DNA of 20,293 nt. It comes from a virus. The position numbers and the translations under genes were made by a program. Under the pieces are notes generated by a model. That model did not search any database, was not told the origin of the DNA, and was given only the letters and a program-made list of their open reading frames with translations. Where the stretch lies: the IMG/VR virus record IMGVR_UViG_3300025009_000412, positions 1 through 20,293 of that record; one strand, 5' to 3'. Shown one piece after another: positions 1 through 6,880 of this stretch. Positions within the stretch are counted from its first letter, which is position 1. The number at the start of each line of letters is the position of its first letter.

Positions 1-209
1 CGGTTTCTTTGGGCGTGGCTGCTGGTGGTGTAACCATCGTAGCTGCTACCGCCCTGGCAGTAAGCAAGGCGGTAGGATCGTACACGGCTCTTACCCTTGC
101 GGCTCACTCAGTGGCGGCAAACTCCATGCTGATTGCACGACATACCGGCATTGCTGTAACTGAGGCCGGTAAGTACAAGGTGCAGGTAAGGTATCGCTTT
201 GTCGATTAG
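1..209 (+). CDS. C-terminal end of a phage head/structural protein (5' partial)
   Basis: The reading frame is open from the left edge of the window, with codons beginning at base 3, so the true start lies outside. About 68 residues are visible, rich in Ala, Val, Thr and Gly. They end in the strand-like segment KYKVQVRYRFVD, which fits the last beta strands of a small capsid-decoration or head protein. No catalytic motif is seen. Its place directly before head-tail joining genes supports a structural role, but the family cannot be named from this tail. The next gene starts inside its last codons. Confidence 0.55.
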   Translation, partial: VSLGVAAGGVTIVAATALAVSKAVGSYTALTLAAHSVAANSMLIARHTGIAVTEAGKYKVQVRYRFVD

Positions 210-819
210 CGAACACTGGCGCAAACATGCAGGTGAAACCTGCTTGATTATCGCCAACGGGCCAGGGCTGAGGGATATTCCGCTTGACTTCTTGCGGCGT
301 TTCCCAAGCTTTGGCACAAACCTGATTTACAAGCTAGAGGGCTTCGTGCCCACGTACTACACGGCAGTAGACCACAAGATACTTATACCGCTAGCTAAGA
401 CACTAGAGGCGCGCCTGCCAATACCGAAATTTGTACCTGATAGATACCCTGACTACCAGGCGCGCCCCGTGTACTACTTCCACCATCGCCCCGGCGAAGT
501 GTGGGAGGGCAATGCTGAAGGCGTGGAGATGCTAACGGCTCCGGGGATAGCCTATACATCCGTCACCCATGTAGCCCTGCAACTTGCATACTACATGGGC
601 TTTACCACCATGCTGATTGTGGGGCTGGATCACACGGACGATGGGCAGCACTTCTACGGAAGCGGCGGCAAGCTATCAGACCTGGGTGCGATAGACAAGG
701 GGTACGGGGCACTCGATAAGGCGTTTCGAGAAGCGAAGATACCCAGGCACATTATCAATATATCCACCGCGACGAACACAGAAGCATTTGAGCGCGGAGA
801 ATGGCAGGAGTATGACTAA
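199..819 (+). CDS. DUF115/MAF- or sialyltransferase-fold protein A
   Basis: A 206-residue protein with a TTG start preceded by AGGTAAGG; it overlaps the previous gene by 11 nt. Residues 15-24 (CLIIANGPGL) resemble the nucleotide-binding loop GNGPSL of Campylobacter Cst-type sialyltransferases and of MAF/DUF115 proteins. FGTNLIYKL (38-46), PTYYTAVDHK (51-60) and LIVGLDHTD (139-147) follow the usual order of strands in that Rossmann-like fold. I infer a sugar-nucleotide- or nucleotide-binding protein; transferase activity is not shown by the sequence. The gene lies within the head block and is followed at once by a second protein of similar type, so the two may act together, perhaps modifying a virion or cell-surface component. 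Confidence 0.6.
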   Translation: MSISEHWRKHAGETCLIIANGPGLRDIPLDFLRRFPSFGTNLIYKLEGFVPTYYTAVDHKILIPLAKTLEARLPIPKFVPDRYPDYQARPVYYFHHRPGEVWEGNAEGVEMLTAPGIAYTSVTHVALQLAYYMGFTTMLIVGLDHTDDGQHFYGSGGKLSDLGAIDKGYGALDKAFREAKIPRHIINISTATNTEAFERGEWQEYD

Positions 820-1663
820 AGCAGTGGCGCTGGTTGGATTCAGCAAGCGCAGTAACCAGATGGTGTACAGCCTGCCTGAAGATGTGGCTATCTGGGCAAT
901 GAATCACGGGCATTTGCACGGCTACCCGCGCATAGATCGTTTGTACGATATGCACCCGTTTGAGCTTATTCAAGACCCGCACTTTTACACGCGCGACTAT
1001 CAGCAAGGGCATCTGGACTATTTGAGATCAGAGCATCCCTACCCGGTCTATATGCTTGAGCAATACCCGGAGATACCCGCCGCCGTGCGCTACCCGAAAG
1101 ACGCGGCGCTGGAACTGGCGGGCGATTATCTGCACTTTACCAGCTCATTCTGCTACATGGCGGCCTCGGCTATTCTGGAAGGTTTTGATAAGTGGTACGT
1201 GCTGGGCTTTGATATGGATTACGGCACGGAATACGAAATCCAGCGCGAGGAAGCGTTGAAGTGGATTGCATATGCCAAAGGGCGCGGAATTGACGTATTT
1301 ATCCCGCCCGAAAGCGGACTGCACACCAGGCGGCTATTGTATGGCTATGAAGGGATACCGATGATTGGCAGACAACTGATTGAGGTACACCAGAAGCAGT
1401 ATCAGCGCGAGGAGCAAAAGGCGCTGGACGAAATGCACAAGTGGATGGGCATACTGGATGAGCGCAAGAATAACGCCGCCAGCCGCCGCAAGATTGAGGA
1501 GGCCAGCCAGCAGGTATTGATGTATGACAGGCAGGCTGCACGGAACGAAGGCGCGGCAAAGGCGCTTGAATACCTGATTGAGACAAGCGACTTGAAAGAA
1601 GTTTATCCGATTTTAGATAGTCCGGCGCTAATACCGGCTGAAAGGGCTAACGATGAAAGTTAG
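812..1663 (+). CDS. Rossmann-like phage protein B, related in fold to protein A
   Basis: 283 residues. The ATG at 812 is preferred to the TTG at 788 because GGCAGGAG precedes it and the start overlaps the previous stop by 8 nt, a translational-coupling arrangement. The N-terminal segment AVALVGFSKRSN (4-15) looks like a nucleotide-binding loop. IWAMNHGH (27-34) and YDMHP (45-49) follow, then FTSSFCYMAASAILEGF (109-125), YVLGFDMDYGTEYEIQREEA (129-148) and GRGIDVFIPPESGL (157-170). This order is common in phage proteins of unknown function that align loosely with DUF115/sialyltransferase-fold proteins. Residues about 190-265 are charged and helical, a likely coiled coil. The function is unknown; a partner role with protein A is inferred from adjacency. 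Confidence 0.6.
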   Translation: MTKAVALVGFSKRSNQMVYSLPEDVAIWAMNHGHLHGYPRIDRLYDMHPFELIQDPHFYTRDYQQGHLDYLRSEHPYPVYMLEQYPEIPAAVRYPKDAALELAGDYLHFTSSFCYMAASAILEGFDKWYVLGFDMDYGTEYEIQREEALKWIAYAKGRGIDVFIPPESGLHTRRLLYGYEGIPMIGRQLIEVHQKQYQREEQKALDEMHKWMGILDERKNNAASRRKIEEASQQVLMYDRQAARNEGAAKALEYLIETSDLKEVYPILDSPALIPAERANDES

Positions 1664-1877
1664 ATTTATTCACGGGTTCCAGGGACGCGAGACAAACGAG
1701 CTGTATTACGAGGCCGGGCAGGTGGTTGAGTTTGACAGTGATTTGGCGCAGTTATTGATACGCGACGGGCGGGCGATGCTGGTTGAAGAACCAGCGGTAC
1801 TGGTTGAAGATGAGCCAGTGGTAGCACCACCCAAGCGCGTAATTGTGAAGCGGACAACCAAGAAGGTGAAGCAATGA
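1653..1877 (+). CDS. small head-region protein, unknown function
   Basis: 74 residues, overlapping the previous gene by 11 nt, with AAAGG 8 nt upstream of its ATG. The first 45 residues form a compact beta-type module (MKVRFIHGF... QVVEFDSDLAQLLIRDGRAM). This pattern is common in short phage proteins next to capsid and connector genes. The tail alternates Val/Glu/Pro and then becomes strongly basic (KRVIVKRTTKKVKQ), which could contact DNA or an acidic partner. No enzyme motif is present. The stop overlaps the next start as ATGA. Confidence 0.6.
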   Translation: MKVRFIHGFQGRETNELYYEAGQVVEFDSDLAQLLIRDGRAMLVEEPAVLVEDEPVVAPPKRVIVKRTTKKVKQ

Positions 1878-2242
1878 AGAAGATGCGATTATACGGCACT
1901 TGCAGCGCGCTTGGCGCGCTGACTGTCACGGGCGAGAGAGCTATCAGCGGGATGCTGTACGCTGTGAAATATCTAGATACGTCATTCGCTGCAACGGCGG
2001 ATATTGTTATTTCGTCCACCAGCGCGGACGGGCTGAATACCAATCTACTGACCATCACGGACGGGACGGCGAGCGCAATGTATTACCCGCGTCATGTAGT
2101 TCACTCGGAAGCTGGCGCGGCTCTGACCGGCACGTCTGGCGGTGATCGCGCCCTACCACTGATCGAAGGCATCCCGCAGATGGTTGTAGCAGACGGTGGC
2201 GACGGTGGCGTGGGCGGTGTGATCCTGTACTGGTTGGAGTAA
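1874..2242 (+). CDS. small beta-rich phage structural protein
   Basis: 122 residues, starting in an ATGA overlap with the previous stop. The sequence is rich in Thr, Ser, Gly and Ala with alternating hydrophobic residues (ADIVISST, NLLTITDGT). It contains YYPRHVVHSEAGAALTGTSG near residues 74-93 and ends in a Gly-rich strand, GGVGGVILYWLE. Short proteins of this look, with a conserved YPR segment, are frequent between capsid and connector genes in siphoviruses, and I take it as a virion or assembly protein. There is no signal peptide or membrane helix. The exact role (decoration, connector or chaperone) cannot be decided here. Confidence 0.55.
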   Translation: MKKMRLYGTCSALGALTVTGERAISGMLYAVKYLDTSFAATADIVISSTSADGLNTNLLTITDGTASAMYYPRHVVHSEAGAALTGTSGGDRALPLIEGIPQMVVADGGDGGVGGVILYWLE

Positions 2243-2246
2243 GCCA

Positions 2247-2834
2247 ATGACCATAACCAACGGCTATTGCGACCTGGTAGAGATCAAGGCGCGGCTGGGC
2301 ATCGACAACTCTAACGCCAAAGATGACACCATTCTGGAAGCGGAAGTAGAAGCAGCCAGCCGGTTCTTTGATAACGAAACGCAGCGCACGTTTTACGCCC
2401 GCACAGAGACGCATTATTTTGACATTCCAAAGGGGCGCGAGCTGCGATTAGATGATGATTTGTTATCTGTCACCACGCTTACCAACGGGAACGGCGTCGC
2501 AATAGCCAGCACGGAATATACCGTAGTTCCGCGCAATAAACCCCCGTACTATGCAATCAAGCTGAAAGAGGGTAGCAGCGTCGGATGGGAGCTGGACAGC
2601 GACGGCAACAGCGAGGGCGTGATCGCCCTGGCCGGAACATGGGGGCGCATTGCGACCACCCCTGCAAACGTGAAAGAAGCCTGCGTACAGATTGCCAGCG
2701 CCGCGTATAAGCGCAGGTTTGGCGAAAACTTAGGCGCGGTGACAACCATCACGGCAGCGGGTATCACCATCACACCGCAGGATATTCCAACCTACGCCTG
2801 GCGAGTTATCAACGTTTACAAGAGGCGGGCATAA
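2247..2834 (+). CDS. head-tail connector protein, HK97 gp6 / SPP1 gp15-like
   Basis: 195 residues. The N-terminal half has the helical pattern of gp6/gp15-type adaptors: DLVEIKARLGIDNSNAKDDT followed by ILEAEVEAASRFFDNETQRT, that is, a short helix, an acidic loop and a long helix. A beta-rich middle follows, with GTWGRIATTPANVKEACVQI around residues 130-149. That GxWG...P..VK.A...A module is typical of this family. The protein would sit below the portal ring and join the capsid to the tail. The next gene starts in its stop codon (TAATG). Confidence 0.75.
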   Translation: MTITNGYCDLVEIKARLGIDNSNAKDDTILEAEVEAASRFFDNETQRTFYARTETHYFDIPKGRELRLDDDLLSVTTLTNGNGVAIASTEYTVVPRNKPPYYAIKLKEGSSVGWELDSDGNSEGVIALAGTWGRIATTPANVKEACVQIASAAYKRRFGENLGAVTTITAAGITITPQDIPTYAWRVINVYKRRA

Positions 2835-3280
2835 TGGCACTCGCTATTGCAACCGTAGCCGATAGCATCTCAAAGCTATCTGTCACCGGCCTGACGATAG
2901 AAGATGTGGACGATATGAGCGTGAGCATCCCCACACAGAACCCCACGCTTGCCCCGCGCGCAGACGATTACATTAGCAACATGGAGCTGATTTACGACAG
3001 CCAGGGCAGCGGGGATGTGGCGCAGATGACGTTCAGGTACGACCTGAATTATCGCCTGTACTACAAGCCGGTTGGCAGCGGGATTGAACTGGAAGCATTT
3101 GACGGGCTGGTGGATATGATAGCCCTTATTCTGGATGCGGTGATCGGGATTGTGAACTTGACCGGCGCGGTGGAAACCATACCAACCGGAACGATACGCC
3201 CCGGCATTGTGGTAGCCCCTGACGGCACGCTGCATTGGGGCTGCGACCTGTCTTTTCGGGTGATGGAGTTTATCAATTAG
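2834..3280 (+). CDS. probable tail completion / tail terminator protein
   Basis: 148 residues, starting in a TAATG overlap with the connector gene. It has an alpha/beta composition, with LELIYDS-like and MTFRYDLNYRLYYKP strands, then a helix (FDGLVDMIALILDAVIGIVN) and a last strand HWGCDLSFRVMEFIN. The size, position between the gp6-like connector and the tail-tube genes, and alternation of strands with one helix fit the neck or tail-terminator proteins that cap the tail tube. The assignment rests mainly on gene order and is less certain than that of its neighbours. Confidence 0.55.
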   Translation: MALAIATVADSISKLSVTGLTIEDVDDMSVSIPTQNPTLAPRADDYISNMELIYDSQGSGDVAQMTFRYDLNYRLYYKPVGSGIELEAFDGLVDMIALILDAVIGIVNLTGAVETIPTGTIRPGIVVAPDGTLHWGCDLSFRVMEFIN

Positions 3281-3288
3281 AGGTAACT

Positions 3289-4059
3289 ATGGCAACTGGA
3301 AGAACACTCAATAGATGGGCGCGGGTGTACGTGGCGGGGTACGACCTCTCCTGTTATTCGCGCACCATTGGACCGCTGGTAGCCGATTACAACGCGGCGG
3401 ACGTTACAGCGGATATGTGCGACGCGGTCAGGGGGTATCTGCCCGATGCGCCAAATATCAGCCCCGGCACACTGAATGGCGTAATGGACAATACCGCCAC
3501 AAGCGGGCTGCACGTTACCGCCTCCACATGGCCGGGAACCGGGAAGATCGTAACCGCCGCGCTGGGGATCCGCGCCGCGCCTGCTGCTGGCGATCCAGTC
3601 TTTCACGGGCAATTCCAATTGAACTCGTACCAGGTATTGGAAAGCGGCGGGGCTATCACCGTGACCGCGCCATTTGGCAACTACGACGAAACGGCAATCA
3701 TCAATCACAACAAACCCTGGGGGGTACTGCTGCACGCTAATTCAGCGGTGACGGCGGTCAATGCGGCAGCAGGGATTGACGACAGGGGCGCGGCTTCATC
3801 CCTGGGTGGGTACATGGTGTATCACGTTCTGGCGGGTGACGGTACAGCCACAATCAAGGTACAGGATGCAGCCGTGAATAATGACGGCGGCTTTGCAGAC
3901 CTGAGCGGAGCCACAACTGGCGTGATTGACTGTTCCACCGTATCAAGCGGAATTGTAGCATTAGCGATTGGCGCAACCGTCCGGCAGTATCTACGCTGGC
4001 AGGTAGTGTTAGGCACGGCTTCAACCGTTACATTTGTTTTATCGTTTACTCGGACATAA
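3289..4059 (+). CDS. major tail (tube)-like protein, long form with extra C-terminal beta domain
   Basis: 256 residues from the ATG at 3289. This start is chosen over in-frame codons back to 3235 because AGAGG precedes it and because its first residues, MATGRT, match those of the next gene. Residues 1-160 parallel the next protein: MATGRT..RW, then ADVTA..DA..G.LPD.P, then LGIRA....GDPVF. The remaining ~90 residues (HVLAGDGTATIKVQDAAV to YLRWQVVLGTASTVTFVLSF) form a separate beta-sandwich-like domain of a type often attached to phage virion proteins. The layout recalls lambda gpV, a tube domain with an added surface domain. Which of the two paralogues builds the tube is not decided by sequence. 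Confidence 0.6.
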   Translation: MATGRTLNRWARVYVAGYDLSCYSRTIGPLVADYNAADVTADMCDAVRGYLPDAPNISPGTLNGVMDNTATSGLHVTASTWPGTGKIVTAALGIRAAPAAGDPVFHGQFQLNSYQVLESGGAITVTAPFGNYDETAIINHNKPWGVLLHANSAVTAVNAAAGIDDRGAASSLGGYMVYHVLAGDGTATIKVQDAAVNNDGGFADLSGATTGVIDCSTVSSGIVALAIGATVRQYLRWQVVLGTASTVTFVLSFTRT

Positions 4060-4071
4060 GGAGATCAGACT

Positions 4072-4569
4072 ATGGCAACAGGAAGAACTGTAAAACGCTG
4101 GGTGCGCTTTGTTTTGGATGATAGCGCAGGCACGGTGCGAGAAATCCCCATCAACTCTATCAACGGCGTGGGGCTGGATTATGCAGAGGCGGACGTAACC
4201 GCATTTCAAGATGCGCTGGTAGGCGTTCTGCCAGACACCCCGGATTGCACCATCACAATCGGCGGGCCGTTTGACAACAGCGCCGCCGCTGCTGCTGCGG
4301 CATCCGGCGCGGCCCCTACCCTATCGGGATCGCATACCGTGTTGTCTGGTATCGCTGGTGGGCAGACCCCCCTGACTTTGGGCGTTTATATCGGCATCCG
4401 GGCGTATTGGGCGACTGGTGATCCGGTTTTCGGTATCACGTCCAGCGCGACTGCTGGGTTCCTTTGCTTGAATTACAGCGTGAACCCGGACAACGCCAGT
4501 TATACCGCCACATTCAAGATGTACCCTGGCAGCACCGCCCCGGCATGGGGCACGGCAGCCGTGACCTAG
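4072..4569 (+). CDS. major tail (tube)-like protein, short form
   Basis: 165 residues with AAGGAG 9-10 nt upstream of the ATG. It starts MATGRTVKRW, nearly the same as the previous gene (MATGRTLNRW), and shares the ADVTA, LPD.P and GDPVF landmarks. It lacks the extra C-terminal domain. An alanine run (DNSAAAAAAASGAAP) around residues 68-82 is probably a flexible loop. The position directly before the tail chaperone and tape measure is the classic place of the major tail protein, so this short form may be the tube subunit, with the longer paralogue as a decorated or minor variant. Confidence 0.6.
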   Translation: MATGRTVKRWVRFVLDDSAGTVREIPINSINGVGLDYAEADVTAFQDALVGVLPDTPDCTITIGGPFDNSAAAAAAASGAAPTLSGSHTVLSGIAGGQTPLTLGVYIGIRAYWATGDPVFGITSSATAGFLCLNYSVNPDNASYTATFKMYPGSTAPAWGTAAVT

Positions 4570-4583
4570 AAAGGTAGTGACAT

Positions 4584-4791
4584 TTGAGCCGAGTAATCGA
4601 ATCACCCGTAAAACGGTTTAGCGGAACGGTTGTTCTATCAGACCCGCTGGCATTTAGAGAATGTCCCCGCGCACCCGGCGCGCGACACCTTCCCGGCTAC
4701 ACCCAGCAAACCGGCAGCGCAGCTTGCCGCGTGGCTGGTGAATGAAATAACGGCGCTGTATGACGAGGCTGAAAACGTCCCTTTGGAGTAG
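4584..4791 (+). pseudogene. tail assembly chaperone, first part (lambda gpG-like), apparently broken
   Basis: A TTG at 4584 preceded by AAAGGTAG begins VIESPVKRFSGTVVLSDPLA, which looks like the N-terminus of a siphovirus tail chaperone. In that frame it reaches a stop at 4743-4745 after an unlikely Cys/Arg-rich stretch. From about 4645 the next frame instead reads RWHLENVPAHPARDTFPATP and LAAWLVNEITALYDEAENVP, ending at TAG 4789-4791, which is the expected C-terminal half. The two halves meet in different frames around 4641-4657, and the middle of the protein seems to be missing. A small deletion in a decaying prophage, an assembly or sequencing error, or a +1 shift at TTT-AGA could explain it. 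Tail chaperones guide tail-tube and tape-measure assembly. Confidence 0.6.
4779..4785 (+). promoter_or_regulatory. programmed -1 ribosomal frameshift site CCCTTTG
   Basis: The heptamer is C CCT TTG in the frame of the upstream chaperone half, an exact X XXY YYZ slippery site, six bases after which comes the in-frame TAG. Slipping back one base lets reading continue as GGA GTA GCG into the downstream 4785-5054 frame. A GAGG Shine-Dalgarno-like stretch (4765-4768) lies 10 nt upstream and a 5-bp hairpin (4789-4793 with 4806-4810) follows. The position between the tail tube and tape measure genes matches the lambda G/GT arrangement. Confidence 0.7.
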
Positions 4792-5054
4792 CGGCGGCGG
4801 CCTATCGCTACGCGGACGAGGGCGGCGCAATGCCGCGCGAGCTGGAGTTATACCATCTGGTGCAATCCTACGGGGCGCAGGCCATCTATGGACGCACCAT
4901 GGGCGCGGGTGAAGTACGGCGCATGAACACGGCGGCGAACATAGTCGCCTACTATCGCCAGCGGGCGGCTTCAAGCGATTGGGGGAAGTGGGCAACGGAT
5001 AACCCGGACGAAGCGGCGGCGCTGAACAGGGCAATGATGGCAGGCGGTGAGTGA
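4785..5054 (+). CDS. tail assembly chaperone, frameshift extension (lambda gpT-like)
   Basis: This frame has no good independent start before the ATG at 4830, yet coding-like sequence begins upstream of it (AAYRYADEGGAMPRELELYH), joined to the slippery site. It is therefore best read as the extension made by -1 frameshifting. Features typical of this part of the family are PRELELYHLVQSYGAQAIYG, GAGEVRRMNTAANIVAYYRQ and WGKWATDNPDEAA. In lambda the frameshifted gpGT binds the tape measure and tail subunits in a fixed ratio to gpG. The stop overlaps the tape-measure start. A standalone 74-residue product from 4830 is possible but less likely. Confidence 0.65.
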   Translation, partial: GVAAAAYRYADEGGAMPRELELYHLVQSYGAQAIYGRTMGAGEVRRMNTAANIVAYYRQRAASSDWGKWATDNPDEAAALNRAMMAGGE

Positions 5055-6877
5055 TGAATGAAGATGTAAATATCGTTATCAGCGCAACCGATAAAGCAAG
5101 CCAGCAGCTAAAGAATATTGGTAAGGCTGGCAAAACAACATTTACCGAATTGCGTTCTGCTATCGGCCTGGCTAACCAGGTGCTAGGGGCGGCACAAGGC
5201 TTCATTCGGGATACCGCCGGGGAAGCGGCAAGCTACGCTAAACAGGTGCGCGAGCTGCAAACCGCCATTGGCGCAACCCCAGAGGAAGCAAGCAAACTGA
5301 TACAGGTTGCTGATGACGTTGGTATCAGTTTTGAGCAAATGAATAGTGCAATGGAGGCGGGTATCCGTAAGGGAGTAAAGCCTACCATTGAGAATATTGG
5401 CAAGTTATCAGACGAATATCTTTCCCTCGCTCCCGGTATTGATCGTACAGAATTTCTAATGAAGAAATTTGGGCGCACAGGCCAAGACCTGGCGCGCCTC
5501 ATGGAATTGGGCAGCGGTAAGATTGACGAAATGGGGGATAGCATCGAAGGCACGGCGCGCCTCATGGATCAGGATGCGCTAGACGCAGCGGAGGCATATC
5601 GGGTTAGTTTAGATAATCTAAATGACGCCGCGCAAGACTTGAAGCTGTCTATTGGACAAGCGATTATCCCCGCGTTAAATAGCATAACAAAGGCATTTCT
5701 GGATAACGCTGCCGCAGAGAATACAGCGAAACAAGCAATGGAAGCCGGGATCATTACTGAGCGCGAGTATCTCAAGATAGTGAACGGCGGGAGGATGACT
5801 CAAGAGCAGTTCAATCAAGCAATTGCAGACATTGAACCAAAACTTGAGGGTTATAACAAGATGCTTGCGGACGCAGACAAACGCAGTCGCGGGCTTGGTC
5901 GTTCTACTAAAACCCATAGAGATGCGGTTACAAGTTTAGACGCAACCCTACGAAGCGCAAGCGACGCATACGACGAACAGGCGCAAATTGTAGATGGTTA
6001 CACCACCGACGTATTCAAGCTAACACGCCAGATGGATAGTTTACACGAAGCTATGTCTGGCAGCATGGAAGATACACAGAAAGAGTTTATCAGGAACACT
6101 GAAGATTTACGGATAAAGACAATCGGCCTGAAAGACCAGATTGAAGTCCTAGAAAGCAAGTCCTATCTTACCGACGAACAGAAGGCGGAGCTAGACGGTT
6201 TACGGGGTGAATTGGACGAAACAGAAACCGCGATTGGCGACCTTGCAAACGCCCACGAGGAAGCTACAAAGCGCATCCTTCACGGCATGTTAGAGCAGAA
6301 ACTGGCCGCCAATGGGCTTACAACAGAAGAGGGTGCGCTACTTGAAGAACTGGCTAACAAGTGGGGGCTAGTAGATCAAGGTGTTAGAGACGCCCAGCAA
6401 GCAACCACCGAGGCGACAGGCATCATGGAGAGCAACGTCGCAAACGCAACCGCAAGAGTAAATCTATTTTACGACGCATGGAACGCCCTAAACTCCCTCG
6501 GACAAGTCAAGGACTTTATGATCCGCGTGGCGCTGGAAACACAGGAGCGGGTTAGCGCGTGGGGTGGTGACACAAACCCCTACGCGCCACAGACAACGCC
6601 GGACGTTGAAACTCCGCAAGGATCAGGCAAGGCAGCAGGCGGCAACGTCTACGCGGGCGTACAGTATCCCGTTGGCGAGCGCGGCGTAGAAATGTTTACC
6701 CCCGCCACGAATGGCTACATCACCCCCAACAATCAGCTAGGCGGCGTAACCAATAACTATTTCACCGTCAATACCCTCCCCGGAATGGACGCACAACAGA
6801 TAGCGGCGCACCTGTTCAGCATGATGAACCGGGGCAGTATGCGCGGGCGCGCGGGCATCGGCTACGCAGGAGCATGA
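5054..6877 (+). CDS. tail tape measure protein
   Basis: About 607 residues. The ATG at 5054 overlaps the previous TGA; a GTG one codon earlier (5051) is the alternative. The N-terminus (NIVISATDKASQQLKNIGKA) is the common opening of tape measure proteins, followed by long helical, coiled-coil-rich segments and the amphipathic stretch LDNLNDAAQDLKLSIGQAII. The C-terminus carries the family's usual GGNVYAGVQYPVGERGVEMF and TNNYFTVN motifs. Tape measure length sets tail length; at about 0.15 nm per residue this predicts a tail near 90 nm (inference). A GGCGCGCCTCATGGA sequence occurs twice about 60 nt apart inside the gene, without clear meaning. Position before the distal tail gene supports the call. 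Confidence 0.85.
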   Translation: MNEDVNIVISATDKASQQLKNIGKAGKTTFTELRSAIGLANQVLGAAQGFIRDTAGEAASYAKQVRELQTAIGATPEEASKLIQVADDVGISFEQMNSAMEAGIRKGVKPTIENIGKLSDEYLSLAPGIDRTEFLMKKFGRTGQDLARLMELGSGKIDEMGDSIEGTARLMDQDALDAAEAYRVSLDNLNDAAQDLKLSIGQAIIPALNSITKAFLDNAAAENTAKQAMEAGIITEREYLKIVNGGRMTQEQFNQAIADIEPKLEGYNKMLADADKRSRGLGRSTKTHRDAVTSLDATLRSASDAYDEQAQIVDGYTTDVFKLTRQMDSLHEAMSGSMEDTQKEFIRNTEDLRIKTIGLKDQIEVLESKSYLTDEQKAELDGLRGELDETETAIGDLANAHEEATKRILHGMLEQKLAANGLTTEEGALLEELANKWGLVDQGVRDAQQATTEATGIMESNVANATARVNLFYDAWNALNSLGQVKDFMIRVALETQERVSAWGGDTNPYAPQTTPDVETPQGSGKAAGGNVYAGVQYPVGERGVEMFTPATNGYITPNNQLGGVTNNYFTVNTLPGMDAQQIAAHLFSMMNRGSMRGRAGIGYAGA

Positions 6878-6880
6878 CGC

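Noticed and set aside
788-811. Upstream TTG start for protein B
   Set aside because: The ATG at 812 has GGCAGGAG in front and a close overlap with the previous stop; the TTG has no such site.
3235-3288. Longer N-terminus for the first tail-tube-like protein
   Set aside because: It would lie inside the previous gene, and the ATG at 3289 has a ribosome site and the MATGRT start shared with the next gene.
4654-5205. 183-residue minus-strand open frame over the chaperone region
   Set aside because: Pro/Arg-rich shadow translation opposite convincing plus-strand tail genes.
5491-5569. GGCGCGCCTCATGGA direct repeat in the tape measure gene as a recombination site
   Set aside because: Both copies are in frame and encode ARLM-type helical repeats; no other mobile-element feature is present.
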